Source: Lutjanus erythropterus
Taxonomy: Eukaryota; Chordata; Actinopteri; Lutjaniformes; Lutjanidae
DNA: 64,000 nt
Direction: 5' to 3'
NCBI GenBank assembly: GCA_020091685.1
Contig: CM034599.1
Coordinates: forward strand, 22,377,945 to 22,441,944
Under the pieces are notes generated by a model, which saw only the letters and a program-made list of their open reading frames with translations, was not told the origin of the DNA and searched no databases. A program made the position numbers and the translations under genes. This document shows positions 40,137-53,129 of the stretch, in pieces (the first letter of the stretch is position 1; each line of letters starts with the position of its first letter).

Positions 40137-42408
40137 CCCCCGTCTGTTCTTTTCTGCTCGGCTGGCTTTGTTGTGATTGCACAACATTTCTCAGCCAGCA
40201 GATTTCTGTCAATATTTATAAAGGTTAAAGCTCTTTCTACTGCCTTGCTAACACTCGTACCACCTTCCTCATTTCATCTCCTGCTGGTTTCTCTCCCTCT
40301 CCTTCCATTAGAACTCTTTTTTTATTTGCCTCCACCTCTGTCGAAGCACAATTTCTTCTTCTGTCCTCCTTACTTCTTTTCTGAGCTCCATATCCCTCTT
40401 CCTCTAATATATTCTTCTGTTGCACTGTGAATAAATTTGGGGGCATGAATTCTCTCTATTTGCTGTTCCATCCACACCAAATAGGCCATGTCCATCCCTA
40501 AATGTTGACATTTTGAAAACCCTCTTCCTCTGACAATGGCAGTCTCTCTTTGTAGTTTGGACAGGGAAAACTGAGCCCTTCATAAATGCTGACATATGAC
40601 TGTCAGCTTGTCAGCCTCTCAGATATTGCCAAAATACTTGGCAACGATGTTAAAAGGCTGACTTTTTTTGATACCCTCCAGCTCTGGCTGTGATTGCTGG
40701 TTTTGAAAATCAATATACGGAACGGCACAATAAAGGTGTTGTCATGTTGACATGTTTTTCTGTTTCTCTTGTCAGACAGCAGAAGTCTAATATAGTGATT
40801 TGATTGAGGGTGTCAGTGCAGCAGCTCAGGAATTACTGTTAGCAGCACAAGTGGAAAGCTATGTCAGTGACAACACCCATGTTGCATATTCAGTTTTATT
40901 AAAAGACAAAATAAGGATCAGGAAGAAAACAGAAGCACTAAAACAATAATGACTAAGCTGTTATGCCTTACATCTCTACATACAGTAATTCCAGCATAGC
41001 ATTACAATGAAAATAGATCAACAGCGACCAGAACATCAAAAACAACATCCTTCAAATAAGCTTAAATACTCCAGATGGACAGGCTTTGCCTGTTTCTTGC
41101 ATTAAGAGGGGTTAATGGCTGTGGGGATGAATGGGTGTTTGTATCTGTTTGTTTGGACAGGCTTACCAGCTGGACTTTAGCCAGTGCATTCTGGGATTGA
41201 TAGTTAGATCACCATATCAACACATGAAGGAAAATGATAAAATTGTCGAATTTTTAGAAGAGACTCATCAGGGACCTGTTGACATGAAACTTGTTGGCAA
41301 GTTTCTTGAGGCAAAAAAGTCATTGTTGACCTTTCCTGCAACCTATTTCAGTATTACTGAACGACTTTATTAACTTCCTGCCTTTGAGAAACCTTAATGA
41401 TGAGTAAGAAGAGTTTTTTTTCACAGCATGTTCAGTGACAGCTGGCAAAGGTGTTAAAACTACAACAAAATAAAAATCTACATTTCACTTTATTTTTGTC
41501 AGCAGTCAGCCAAGATTTTTGAGTTATTCCAAAATGAAGGGCATTATTCAAATTGGATTCAGCAAGTAATGAACCATAACTGTTGAATAATAATGAGTTT
41601 GGTTTGTCAAACATATTGTTCATCAGAGACTTAGCTATTAGAAAAACATTGTTCCTTGTCAACATCTAAATGGATGGCCAGTGTTAATGTTAGTGCTTGT
41701 GTTGTGTTTGTACGTCTTTATGCTCTGTGCATGAGCAGGCATATAACACAGAGATCCGAAAGCATGATTTGGTCCCCAGCTGGAGAATGCTTGCAGAATT
41801 TACTGTATTGTACATTGCACTTGCTTCACAGCAATTTAATTAGAGTGTATGAAATGTTTGTAGGTAATATACAAATCTGAACACCTTATTTTCCGGTTGA
41901 TATTCAAAAGCAATGTGAAATATGAAAAAAAACACGGACCTTCAAAATAAATTGCACTTCAAACTTGAGAATAGTCAAGATGCACAATGAGCCAGTTTAA
42001 TGAGAGGAAATTATTTCCACTTTTATTGCCAGTGTGATTCAACTTGCCTGTGACAGATTCGTGGAGTCCTTGTGGTATAATTTAACCAGTGATACATCTG
42101 AAAGCAGAACAGTCTGCTCTGCTACTTCGTTTCTCTATGACAGTGATGAAGAGACAAACAATTATCTGTGATCGTCAGCAAACACTGATCAATACAAGTA
42201 ACCAATTTACAAGTCTACAAGGCTCCCTGCAGAAACATTAGCAGGACTTTTGTGTCATATGCAATTGCTCATAATCACGCAGGATGTGGTGGTAAGATGA
42301 AAACTTATTAAAGACGTGGTCACCAACACAACTTAAGACCTAGAGAAGTGTTGTGCAGTGTTTCAGCCAATGTTTCTACACGGGACACAAAACCAGTCAG
42401 GGCCTATA

Positions 42409-42764
42409 GGCATAGTTTGGATTTGTTCAAGTGTGGTTGCATGAGCTGCTCATCCATAGTCGGTTTATTACCTGCAGTAGATGGTTTTGAGAGGCAGCAG
42501 TTGTACTGGGGTAGGAAGGTGAGGACTGTACTGCTGTGGATGGTGTCAGCAGCAAATCGTATTTTAGCCACCTACAAAAATCAATATCACTTTACAATAT
42601 GATTTGTTGCAACGTTGCAGTACGTTGCTTAGCCTGCTACACCTGTACTCCTACTTCTCCAAACTGGGAGCATGCAGACCATTGACTGTAGGTAATATAC
42701 CGACTATCATCAATAAGTACCTCAAACAACCCCACTTCAAAAAAAATCTGAACTATGCCTTTAA
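42409..42764. repeat. Palindromic foldback element, copy D (internally deleted)
   Basis: The left end GGCATAGTTTGGATTTGTTC and right end ATCTGAACTATGCCTTTAA are inverse complements. The two arms meet around 42600 after loss of the middle of the element, leaving a ~360-bp hairpin that ends in TTAA. Confidence 0.78.
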
Positions 42765-44431
42765 TGTCTGAAATCTTGTGGAGCATTTTTATTCTTCAAC
42801 TTAGATATTTAAAGATATTTAAGCTTTTTGTTCTTTATTAGCCAGTAACACCCTTTATACAATTACTTTTAGGCTGAGAGAAAATTATTGTGGAGATCAC
42901 CATAGGAAACACCCAGCAGTAGGAAATGAGACACTGTAAATCTTGTGGAAAGGGGAGCCTTTAATAAGCCTGTTAATTGTTATCTCAAATTTATTCTCCT
43001 GTTTGCTGTCTTTACATGATTAAAATCTCTGCTCCAATTTGTTTCCAAAATGAGAACAGAAACTAGGGGCCTTCTAAACCTGCCAAAATATAACCCATTA
43101 TTTTCCCTCTACACAGGCACATGAACAGATGCTGACATACACAATGTATTTTCACAAACAGAGCATCCTCCTTGGCTCAAGATGGCCAGAAGGGACGGTA
43201 ATTCAAGTGCTGTCCTAAATAGTAATGCTGTGGTTTGAGACCCAGGGTGGTGGGAGACCTGTTGCCTCAGGCAGTGTCTCTGCTGTTTCTCTATAAGCGT
43301 GGACCATTTTATACACCGTTGCCATTTCCTCTCTCTTAACCACAGCTCCCCTGTTTACAAGCGAGCTCGCTTGCAGCACTGTCACTAAAATGATGGATTG
43401 TGATATTTTTGTGTTTATCATATGTGCAGTGAATAAATCACATCACCTCCATCGCCCCGGTGCTTGATTTGCTGCCATGACAAAAGTCTACCTGCAAAAT
43501 CTCATTTTTTTGTCCTCTCAATAGGTATTTAGGGAATTATTTAAGTAAAAAAAAAATCTCCATTCATTCACAAATGAAGCAGAATGACTTCTGAATTAGT
43601 CAGTCATCGTAATGGGCTCAGAAAAGTGTTACCTGTGGCGTTTTCCATAATGACAGCAGTTATTATTCCAGCAACTAAACTGAAATTCTTTTATGGCCCT
43701 ACTGTGAGATTTTTAGTCTGAACACATCTTTAAATCTGTTCCTTGCTGTAGTGCATCAACAGAATATTGGGTAAGCTTTTGAAGTGTATTAGTTGGAGGG
43801 TGAAAATGTTAATTTTTACCCCCCTCTCATTATTATATTCATGTTTGTCTAAAGCATTAAGTGGGCTGAGTGACGGCGGCTTATTGCTGTTGTTGTTGCA
43901 GGACGTTCAGCCCACTTCTCGCCAGACAACACATGGGGCAGACTAGCAGCTTCTTAATGACTAACTTGCCTCAGTCTGGTTAATGATGGTGGTGACTTTG
44001 AAGGCTGTGAAGAAAGGTGACTCAACAGTTTCACAACAAAAAGGCTGCTTTGCAAGTGGAGGCACACTTTGTTTTTAGTAGTAAAGTGTGAAACAAAAAA
44101 TTAGGTCAGTCGACAGTTAATTGCTTTAAGATTTACTCACCCAGACTATTTTGTGTCAAGGTCTTGTGCATTTAAAAGAAGATTCCATCAAACTGTGAGT
44201 TTACATTGACATTACGTAGCTTATCTGCCATATCTGCACACTGTTGTCGCACCTATATTGAGCACCTCTGGCAAATTTTGGTTGAATCATTTATTTTCCT
44301 TCATTATGTGCCCCATGTGTCACGATTAGAGGCGCATGACAGTGTCTGTGTTACCCATATACCCCTGTTTCCTGTGACATTCCATCTGTCTTGCTATGTT
44401 GGAGTGAGATATCTGCCTCCTGCCCTGTCAC

Positions 44432-44453
44432 TGTGTGTGTGTGTGTGTGTGTG
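44432..44453 (+). repeat. GT microsatellite
   Basis: A short pure GT run in the W8-W9 intron. Confidence 0.9.
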
Positions 44454-44927
44454 CGGTCCTAATGAGCTGAAAGTCCTGATGGGCTTTGCCTTAATGTGAC
44501 TGAGGCTTAGCCTGTCAGTCCCTGCTGAGAGAAGCAACAGGAACCGGCTCAGCTCAGTGGGCCTAGCCCGTCTTCTTAGAGTCTTTTGTTGGAATCGTGT
44601 GCATAAATAGGTATAATGATGTCTCCAGGTTTGGCACCTAACTCACCATGTCAGACCTGTGTGCCTGTTAACAATTCAATCAAATTCATTTTGAGAGTCC
44701 AGCTTTGACAGATGTCTTTGGCAATCTTTAAGGGTAACCTTTGTATTTGTCAACCTGGACCTTATTTTCAGAGGGTTTTGTGTCTAAGTGACAAACAGGA
44801 ACAACAGTTTTTGACATTGGTCCCCTTCTGTCTGCAGCTATCAGCTGCAAAACCGACTGCGATGTAGTCCTTATGGCCAATTTTGCACCGTCTCTAAAAA
44901 TATTTTTGCCACCTACAGGGTCAGATT

Positions 44928-44947
44928 GGGTTAGGGTTAGGGTTAGG
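44928..44947 (+). repeat. Interstitial telomeric tract, three TTAGGG units
   Basis: GGGTTAGGGTTAGGGTTAGG lies inside the W8-W9 intron. It is an exact match to the vertebrate telomere repeat for 20 bases. Confidence 0.9.
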
Positions 44948-45271
44948 TAAACTCATGGAAACATCTTAGATTGTCTTTCCCCTGCCCCAATAACCACCAA
45001 CTCCGGTTGTTTGGTCGAAATAAAACCTTAAATCGCCATAGTAGGTGTAAAAATATTCTGGGTCTACATGCCATTTCTCTGTGCTTCTTCTTTGTTATCC
45101 TCCTTTCTGGATATTTTCACTTCTAACTAAAGCAAAGTCCAACATTTCCTCATTTTGCTGAAATATAATAAAAACTTGTAGATGACAAAAAATGGGGGAT
45201 TTTTATGGTAAAGAATCTACAGGAAATTGTTTGTCCACCATTCAGATGCTCGACTACACAGACTCTCAATG

Positions 45272-45536
45272 GGCGCAAACTCAAACAGAATCAAGCCAAG
45301 CATCATATGTGGATGAAAAAGGAGCAAAAGAGTTGCAGTAGTTACCGACGGAGGCATCAAGACCTCATTGCCCCCACCAAATAAATTCTGTCACTGCTGA
45401 TCAGAGCTGGAGCTGCTGAATACCTGAGTAGAGTCATTTGACCTGCAGCTGAATACCGATTGTAGCCTTTGTCATTGAAGACAAAAGCCAGATGTTGTGA
45501 AAGTGTTTTTTTTGTCCAGTGTAAAAGGGGCTTTAG
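45272..45536. repeat. Interspersed repeat, copy 2 of a pair
   Basis: Contains AAGGAGCAAAAGAGTTGCAG, CAGAGCTGGAGCTGCTGAAT, CTGAATACCGATTGTAGCCT and CCAGTGTAAAAGGGGCTTTA in the same order as 34147-34457. Both copies end in the same block. Confidence 0.7.
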
Positions 45537-47422
45537 ACACCAAAACATGGGAAAATAGGATTCAGTTTGGAAAAAAAAAACAAAGTTATCCTTTAAGCAA
45601 GCATTTATCCAACTTACTGATGGACAAAAGTGAATAAATCAAAGTTAACTTAGTAAACTAGCAATTCTTGTCTTTGGTTAGATTGATTGGAATAAATGCC
45701 CTTGGTAAAAAAAAATTAAGAAAACAAAAGTTTCTGAAGACTTATCTGAAACATGAAAACAATCCTCCAAAAGAAGTTTCCAAAAGTTAATATTCAAAAA
45801 TGAGTTAAAAATGAACAGATACTAAAGGCTTTATTTTTTGCCTACTTGTTTATATTATGTCGTGTTGTACAGAGACAGAAACACAGGTGATGTTCAGCTG
45901 AAAATCTATCCCAATTTTTAACCCACCAGTGATAATGTGGGAAGCCAACAGAAAATTACAGGTTTGAGGATCCTTATTCACTAAATAATCCAAGCAAGAA
46001 GAGAACCCAAAACCAACACGTCTATGAAACAAGATGGCACTTCGAATGAAACAGACTGTATCATTCTGATGTTGTAAACACAGAAATGTCTCAGGGATCG
46101 AAAAGAATTATTTTAGCTCATAGAAGGAGGCTTAAAGAGGTAATATCAAGTCTGTTTCCTTAAGGTACTCTGCAAACATCTGCATATCAGATTGATTTTC
46201 TTCTTTTGTTGCTACTTTTCAGAAGACTGATCATTACTTTTCTTTAGATAGTTTCCAGCATGTGTGGTACTTTGGCATTCAGTATAAATGACAGGTTTTA
46301 GCAGGATTCTTCATGGTAATTTACAAAAAGTTTCCACCCTCCTGTCTCTCCTACAGGACCAGTGCCTTTGGCTATATACAGCATTTCATTACTCTTAGGG
46401 ATGTTGAAACCACCAGGGGCCTCATTTATAACTAGTGCACACTCTGGTATGTGCATAAACCATGTGTAAGCTCATCTGTAAGACTGGAATCAGAATCATT
46501 AATGTTTTCTTGTGAATATGCTCTTATTCAGAACGTCTCCTCACAATGCGTATGTAGAAAACCCCTGGATTGTTAGCGTTGTTGTAGAAGTGTGATCACA
46601 TGTAAATGCTTGATGATGACAGAAACTCGCAATGCTGTTTTTATCCACATCAGCAAATCACGGTCAGCTAACCAACACTTCGCATTTCAACCCCATTACT
46701 CTTAGTTTAAGTTATTTTTCAAAAATTCCAGGAAAAATACTAAAGTTACATCCTTCAAGGTATGATAAAACCAGTTCAGTGCCGATCCGACTATACCCTA
46801 TATATCTGCTGTAAATTCACCTCGGTCTCGGTCACTACTATTGGTGGTGTCCACCGCTGTCTGAGTATGCATTCATCAGAGAGTATAGTCAGGCCTTCAG
46901 ACACACTGTGGGTCAGGGCGCGTAGCTGCCTGTACCCATCGAAGACATCTTCACTGAGCGGACAGGACGACTTGATGTAGTAGAACGATTTTATCCTGGA
47001 GAAAAAGTGAAGCGCTCACCCCTGAAACAAACAAAAAAATACTGTTCAACTTGAAGAATCTTAGAGGACTGAGGGGTTGACTTTCAGGGGGCAGCCCTCA
47101 TTGTTTCAATTGTTATAAGTAGTGCAACAATTAAATTGTAATTGCTTTGTAGTGGTCCAGAGAGTTGAGGGCCCACTCTCTGAGGTCTCTCATGGATCTG
47201 TCACAAATATAATTGCAGCTATTTTGTCGTCTATGGATGACACTGAAGTGGTACTCTGCCCCCTGCCTGTGGCAGTATTTTTAATTTTTTTTTGTCATCT
47301 CTTGTAGATCATAATTGAGGCCCCCCAACAGCCTCGTCTTTGACCACACATCATAGTACCATTAAGAAAATGCTCGTTCTCACCATCTTGTCTTTGTGTC
47401 TCATCACCCACCCCCATCTCTG

Positions 47423-47471
<49 letters not shown>
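47423..47471 (+). repeat. TC microsatellite upstream of exon W9
   Basis: About 24 TC units that end 63 nt before exon W9. Together with the following CTTTCCCTCCTTCTC sequence they form a ~100-nt pyrimidine tract leading to the acceptor. Confidence 0.96.
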
Positions 47472-47472
<1 letters not shown>

Positions 47473-47534
47473 AATTTCTCATCATTTTTTCTTTCCCTCC
47501 TTCTCTTTCTTTCTGCCCTGCTTCTGCTCACAAG

Positions 47535-47636
47535 GCTGTGTTTGATGTGGATAAGACAAAAGGCCTGACTCTGATAGAAGTGTGGGAGGGGCTCACTCCT
47601 GAGGATATCAAGGCATGCACTGGCACAGATTTTGCG
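47535..47636 (+). CDS. OXCT1: OXCT1 exon W9
   Basis: The 34-codon phase-0 exon encodes [20 protein letters not shown] followed by [14 protein letters not shown]. It aligns to the human C-terminal region [20 protein letters not shown]. The acceptor is GCTCACAAG, preceded by a long pyrimidine stretch that includes a TC microsatellite. The donor is GCG|GTAAGT. Confidence 0.96.
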
Positions 47637-47748
47637 GTAAGTAACTTAACAGTTTTGGCTACCCGCAGTATATTTAATCTTCTGACTTGAAGTCTCATAG
47701 CGATGTGACATCTCTTTTTTCCTTGTGATCTCTCTGGTTGTCTTCTAG

Positions 47749-47784
47749 GTGTCTCCCAACCTGAGGTCCATGCAGCAGATATAG
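47749..47784 (+). CDS. OXCT1: OXCT1 terminal coding exon W10 and stop
   Basis: After a 112-nt intron with acceptor TTGTCTTCTAG, the exon encodes VSPNLRSMQQI and a TAG stop at 47782-47784. Human ends VSPKLMPMQQIAN, so this protein is two residues shorter at the C-terminus. That is a minor difference and not a truncation of the fold. Confidence 0.94.
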   Translation: MSPNLRSMQQI

Positions 47785-48845
47785 AGGAGCTTGCAATGGA
47801 TCTGCGAAAACCTTGTTGTGTGGTAAACAGCTGATGAATTAGCAGCCTGAAACGGGTCAAATGAGCTCATAAAACACAAAATTGCTTGGTTCAGTATCAG
47901 AGAGATTTTTTTCTCACAAATGGGAATGAGATTCACAGGAGTCAACATGTATGGTTCTTTTTTGTGATCTAACAAACAATTACAGAACAGTACGTTGCTG
48001 CCTATTACACCATTAATTTATTCATTTTTACTAATATTTATGCAGCTTTTACCAAATATTCCATCTTGAACTGAACATTAAAACAGGGAATATTCTTTAT
48101 GAAAAATTTCAACTTTGTTTGTACTATTTAGAAAAGTGATGCAATAACATGAACATGAATCATATTTACTGTTGATCAATAAGTTACTGTAACCGGATAT
48201 AGAGAGCTGAATTGTAATTAATGTAGAAAACAAATGTGTGCTGTAAAACAAGTGAGTCTTCATTCAGCACAGAAGGGAATATGTTTGTGGTTGTTCTAAC
48301 TTTTCCTGCACCGAGCAACAAATTATAGAAGCTTATTGGTTCACTTGAGGGAAAAAAATGTGCTCTGTTTATCTGAATTTTAGACACTGCCAACAGGCTC
48401 TACAATCCAGAAGAAAAGAGACGATTTTCTCCCATGTAAAGTTATCTCATAGCTTCAGAGAAAAATGGCAGAATGTTTTTTTTGTTACATGAAAATTTAT
48501 TTCACTAATTCAGAAAAACAGATCACTTTTTTTTTATTTAGTGAATGCAATAATCTCCTCAACAGATAATCTCATCCAATTTAAGGTATATTTTTGTTTT
48601 TCTATATTTGGAAAATGTAAAAATAAGGGTCTGACTGTTAGTACATATTTGTAATAATCACCTCTGCCACAATGTCAAACTGATTGATGTCTTTTTATTA
48701 TCTCATTCTCTCTGCATCATGCATGTCAGAGTTGGTCATACCATACATTTCAGCTAGAAAATGTGAAGCCTTAACATTTTTACTCACATTTGCTGCCCTC
48801 TTGCCTTTGTACATAAAATAAAACACAACCTCGTGTGCTGAGTGG
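47785..48845 (+). terminator. OXCT1: Putative OXCT1 3' UTR and polyadenylation region
   Basis: An AATAAA hexamer lies at 48817-48822 and is followed by GT-rich sequence (TCGTGTGCTGAGTGG). This gives a 3' UTR of about 1 kb after the stop. An ATTAAA at 48077-48082 is a possible earlier site. No other coding signal is seen here. The end point is inferred from motifs only. Confidence 0.55.
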
Positions 48846-49430
48846 AAAAGTTTTCTCTAAATCTCGGTTATTTCTGGATAAAAAATATTGCAAAGTCCAT
48901 TAAAAGTTGGTTTTCCAGCTCATCGAATCACAGAATGATTGAAACAAATGACTGCTTTGAGAGTGATAGCTTCTGACACTCTACAGGTTACAGCTTTCTA
49001 TATATGGATGGTGCGCTTACATTGACATTCTTGATGTGATTTCTCCACTTGAGTAGAGAGGCACTGCCATTACCTGAGGGCTGTTGCATAACTGGAGATT
49101 TCAGCCAGTGGGCTTTCGGGTTCAAGAAGATCAACTGGATTGGATCATCAAGCAGAAAAATGGAAGAAAGTGACAGGGGGCTGTTGCCACCGGCTTGTGA
49201 TGTTAATCCAGCACATTCCTTCATGACTCAATCTAGAGTGGTACCCTATAAGCCTACATTTTTAACCTATTTCTCATGCTGGTACTGAAATGCAATGAAA
49301 AAGGAAACATGGCAGGTTCTTACACAAACAAAAGGTTTAGACATTAGCAGTGCAGTAACTTATTTTTTACCCACTTCAAACGAAAGCATTAGTGTTAGTT
49401 TATTTTATTCTATGTAAATAGATCAAACCA

Positions 49431-50162
49431 AAAGGGATAGTTTAAATTTCTTGAATTGGGGGTCATATGATGCACTTACAGATAACGGTCAGCATGTCCC
49501 CAGTTTAGTGAAGCAGCCGGAGTATCAGTGAGAGAAGCTAAGCAGCAAAACATATTCTAAGCACCAAGGCCCACCTAAAAACAGATTAATATCTGTAAGT
49601 GTGCGCTATATTTAGAATATTTTCATATTGATTTACCTTGCCAGCAAAAAGCCTATTCCTTCGGGAAACTGATATTATACAAGCCAAATATCATCTTCTC
49701 CAAGAAAAGGAAAAAAAACAGACTCTATGGGCAAAATCTGTCATTTCACTTTGCAGAACACAGGACTTGCTGGACTACCACTGCCCTGATCTGTTTGTCC
49801 GTGTTATTGTCTGAGGTCGGTGAATTCTAATTAACCTTTTCAAACACATAAGTCAATAACACAAACAACTTAACAGATCAAGGCAGCGGTAGACCTGCAC
49901 CTCCTGTGTTCTGTGAGGCAAAATTACTGATTTTTGTTTGAGTCTGGTTGGTTTGGACAGAACATAACAGTGGTTACCCGTTGGAAGAGTTGTGAAAATA
50001 TTCTAAATATAGCATAAACTTATTCATTACTTACTTTGCTGCTGATCCTGGCCACAGCAGAATATCGCTCAGATCCAAATTGGTGGCGTGTCAAACACCA
50101 TCTGCTGTAGGTAATACACTTCCTTAAGTACCTAATACACTTGAAATATTCTGAACTCTACC
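49431..50162. repeat. Palindromic foldback element, copy E (between the two genes)
   Basis: Left end AAAGGGATAGTTTAAATTTC. The central arms CTGATCTGTTTGTCCGTGTT and AATAACACAAACAACTTAAC pair as inverse complements, with the loop near 49810-49860. The right part carries TCTGCTGTAGGTAATACACT as in the other copies. Confidence 0.8.
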
Positions 50163-50650
50163 AAGAGTGGTGGAAAGAGTGCTGCAAATCTGTACTCAAG
50201 TACAAGTACTGTTACATCTCTCAAATATTACTCAATTACAAGTAAAAGTACTAGTGTTAGAAAACTACTTCAGTAAAAGTACAAAGTACTCGTCTCAAAA
50301 GCTACTTAGAGTATTAGTTACTTTTTAACCATATCTTTACCCCACACCTGTCCTGCTGCAGTGTTTAGTTTTTCATCCATATGTCTTTGTTCTCACTGGT
50401 CTGTTTGTGATCAGATCAGGTGATTGGTTTCAAAAATACAGATGAAAGATTTGGATATTAATTCAACTTGTACTCAGTACTCAACTATGATTTTGAAAGT
50501 AAATAAGTAGATTATGTGTTGTAATGAATACTTAAGTACAAGTAAAAGCACAGATTTGAAAATCTACAAATAAAAGTACAAGTACCCCAAAACACTTCTT
50601 AATTACAGTAATTTGAGTATTTGTAATTAGTTACTTCCACCCCTGGGTAC
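50163..50650. repeat. AAGTAC-rich interspersed repeat, near full length
   Basis: Opens AGAGTGGTGGAAAGAGTGCT, continues ACTCAAGTACAAGTACTG and TACTTCAGTAAAAGTACAAA, and closes AATTAGTTACTTCCACCCCT. The ends (GAGTGGTGGAAAG...CTTCCACCCCT) are inverted. It directly follows foldback copy E. Confidence 0.7.
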
Positions 50651-52905
50651 CAAGGCAGAACATTTAAGCCATTTCCACAATTCCTCTGCATATTTAGCTC
50701 AAATAATTTGCATACAATTTGTGGATATGTTGACTTTACATCACTACTACTGAACAGTTCTCTCACTTTCAGTGTGATGTGAGCATGGCTGGCTTTAGCC
50801 ATTTTGGGGTATGATTCTGGCTGAGATTGTCCCTCTTGGTGTCCCTTTTTTACTGCCCGATTAGGCCTGTTCCTCCAGAGTGCGGTTATTGTTCCTTTTA
50901 TTGTTTTCACAGTGCTGATCATTGACAGTATGGATGTAGCATCCAGCCAGGAACAAAGGTAATCAATGGTAATATTATGTCTGTATCCAGGCAAAGCACA
51001 TTATTTGGCAGGCTAAGTGATTTCTGATGATACTGGGTGGTTATGTGTCAGTATGGATTTTTGTGTGTCTGCTCTAACATGAATGCAGAAACACAGAACA
51101 CACTGGATACAGGTTTGAAGGAAAAAAGGTCCATGTAATGTAAATTCTCCATCTTTATACCATGATGACCGACTTTGTCGAATGACTCATTTTAAGGTGG
51201 CCAGCCAGATGATTGTCACCACAGTGAATATGTCAGTTATTCATTGTCACCGCCATATTAATTGCAGTGTTGATGATGAATCACTGCCATATGTCTCTCT
51301 CATCTGAGTGCACGACCTCAGAATTGCAACGACAACTGGGGCTTAGATTTTAACCTCAGTATTTAAAGCTAACAGTCTGTTCAGCTGGTACTGTATTTGT
51401 TTACATGGTGTAGGGGAGACTGGGGAGTGTTGTAACACTGTCAGAGTGACTAATCAGAAAATAGCTGCGGTGATGTACCCTCCTATTTCCTTTTTGAGCT
51501 CACAAGAAAAGTAGTATGTCTCTCTGTGCAACATTTTGGATTTTCAGGTAAAAGATTTTTTTCCCTCAAGATGATTTTTGCCTGGCGTTCACTATATTGT
51601 AGATACAATGATTTGATTTAGATAAGCTAAAGTAGCAGCTTCTCTAGTTTAATTTGATGCTTTACATTTATTCTACATTCAAGCAGACATGCTAAAACAG
51701 TTAAGTATGTAATGGTTGCTTGTGGTGATGATAGTTGTAATAGTTCATTAAAATGATGAGAATTTCTGCATTGTGAGCATGGAGCACTTTGCAAATACAA
51801 GACAAAAAGTCAATTGTGTACAATGTTAGTTTTGGCCCACAAACCTGCCCAGCAGGGCAGCCATGATTAAACCCTTATTTGACACACACATTCAGGAATA
51901 CAGTCCACACACACAATTTTTTTTCTGTCACTTTAAAATGTTCACTTATTTCAAATAATTCATTCTTTATCCTTAAATGAAGTTTGTTTCATAAATTAAA
52001 TAGTTTGTATTAGGGGTGTCATGATATTGTCATGATAGTGTTGACAATAACTATGATATTTTAAAAACTAATTCTGAGTGATAATGTCTATAATCTAGAG
52101 CCTCTTAAACATACTGTATGCTCAAATTGTTTCTTTGAATGTTTTTTTTTTCAAAGATGCTTTAGATGTAACGATTATATAGTTATTGTTAATCACTTTG
52201 GCCACATTAATCATGTAGAGAAAATCTGATATTGTAACAGTCTCAGCATGGATCTTAATTCAGCAAATTACCTCTCATTGTCACTACGCCCAGCTAGTAT
52301 TACAAAATACCCCTATAGTGTGGCAGGTTGTAACAAGAGAACTCTGTGTTAACTCACATAATCTCTGATTGTATAGTAGACATCCAAATGTAGGTATGAT
52401 ATATCATAGTTTGAGAGATGTATGTACAGTGATGATGCCAGATGATGCTCAAAGTTACTACCATCCCCGGTCTCCCTTTCCTAGTGAGATAACGAACATC
52501 TGTAACATTACAGAATCTCTGTCACTCTGCACATTTGGCTAAAACTACTGCTACACCTTAGTGTTTGAAATGATCAATAGATGCATAACTTCTTACCATG
52601 AAATTAGCTTGGCAGATTATTGCTGTTGACATACTCCCATTTAATTGTTCCAAAAGATGATGTTTAACACAAAGGTGGGTGTTATGACGGCCATGCTGTA
52701 CACGTTTATGGGAAAGGGAATGAATTATGGGTAGTCTTGCCACGTTTAACATACTGAAATTATTAATGAAGCTATATGTAGTATTATTTTTGTCAGATTC
52801 GGTGACTGTAAACCAGGAATATATATTCCTCACACTATTATTAGAAAACTAACCACCGCATGTTGACATATTTGGATCCATCCAGCAAAACGCATTTTCA
52901 TAATT

Positions 52906-53129
52906 GTGCCGCCCGCCGATGTGTTGTGCTCAGGGGGGTGTGGATGGCACTCGGTCGCACTGGTGTGTGTGTGTGTGAGAGAGGGAGAGAGAGGAAGAGA
53001 GGCAGGGAGTGTGTGTGAGTGCGCGTGTGTGTGCCAGTGTGTGTTTGGAGAGAGAGAGCGCACTCCAGGTTGGCGCAGGCAGGCACCGGTCCGGGAGAAC
53101 GGAGCGTTGTGCACAGCGGCGGCAGCAGC
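52906..53129 (+). promoter_or_regulatory. PLCXD3: Probable PLCXD3 promoter and 5' UTR, GC-rich with GT and GA repeats
   Basis: This stretch is markedly richer in GC and CpG than the flanking AT-rich DNA (GCCGCCCGCCGAT, CCGGTCCGGGAG, GCGGCGGCAGCAGC). It contains GT runs near 52963-52976 and 53010-53043 and GA runs near 52977-53000 and 53050-53060. No TATA box was recognised. Position directly before the PLCXD3 ATG suggests a CpG-type promoter and leader. The transcription start cannot be fixed from sequence. Confidence 0.6.

Larger units (their letters stand above)
35673..47534 (+). other. OXCT1: OXCT1 intron W8-W9 (11.9 kb)
   Basis: Large intron containing interspersed repeats (36058-36175, 39243-39400, 42409-42764, 45272-45536), a T-rich tract (40082-40136), an interstitial telomeric tract (44928-44947) and a TC microsatellite (47423-47471). 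A GC-richer segment at 36720-37260 is of unknown nature. Confidence 0.85.
48846..52905. other. OXCT1-PLCXD3 intergenic region
   Basis: About 4 kb between the inferred OXCT1 polyadenylation site and the PLCXD3 leader. It contains foldback copy E (49431-50162), an adjoining AAGTAC-rich repeat (50163-50650) and, near 52015-52075, a short ATGATATTG-type repeat. An open frame on the minus strand at 50599-50994 overlaps repeat sequence and has no recognisable domain. Confidence 0.6.

Noticed and set aside
47340..47690. 116-codon open frame including SLSLSL repeats
   Set aside because: It is an artefact: the TC microsatellite joined in frame to OXCT1 exon W9 and the following intron.
50599..50994. 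131-codon open frame on the minus strand
   Set aside because: Its end lies in the AAGTAC-rich repeat, composition is not protein-like, and no domain is visible.
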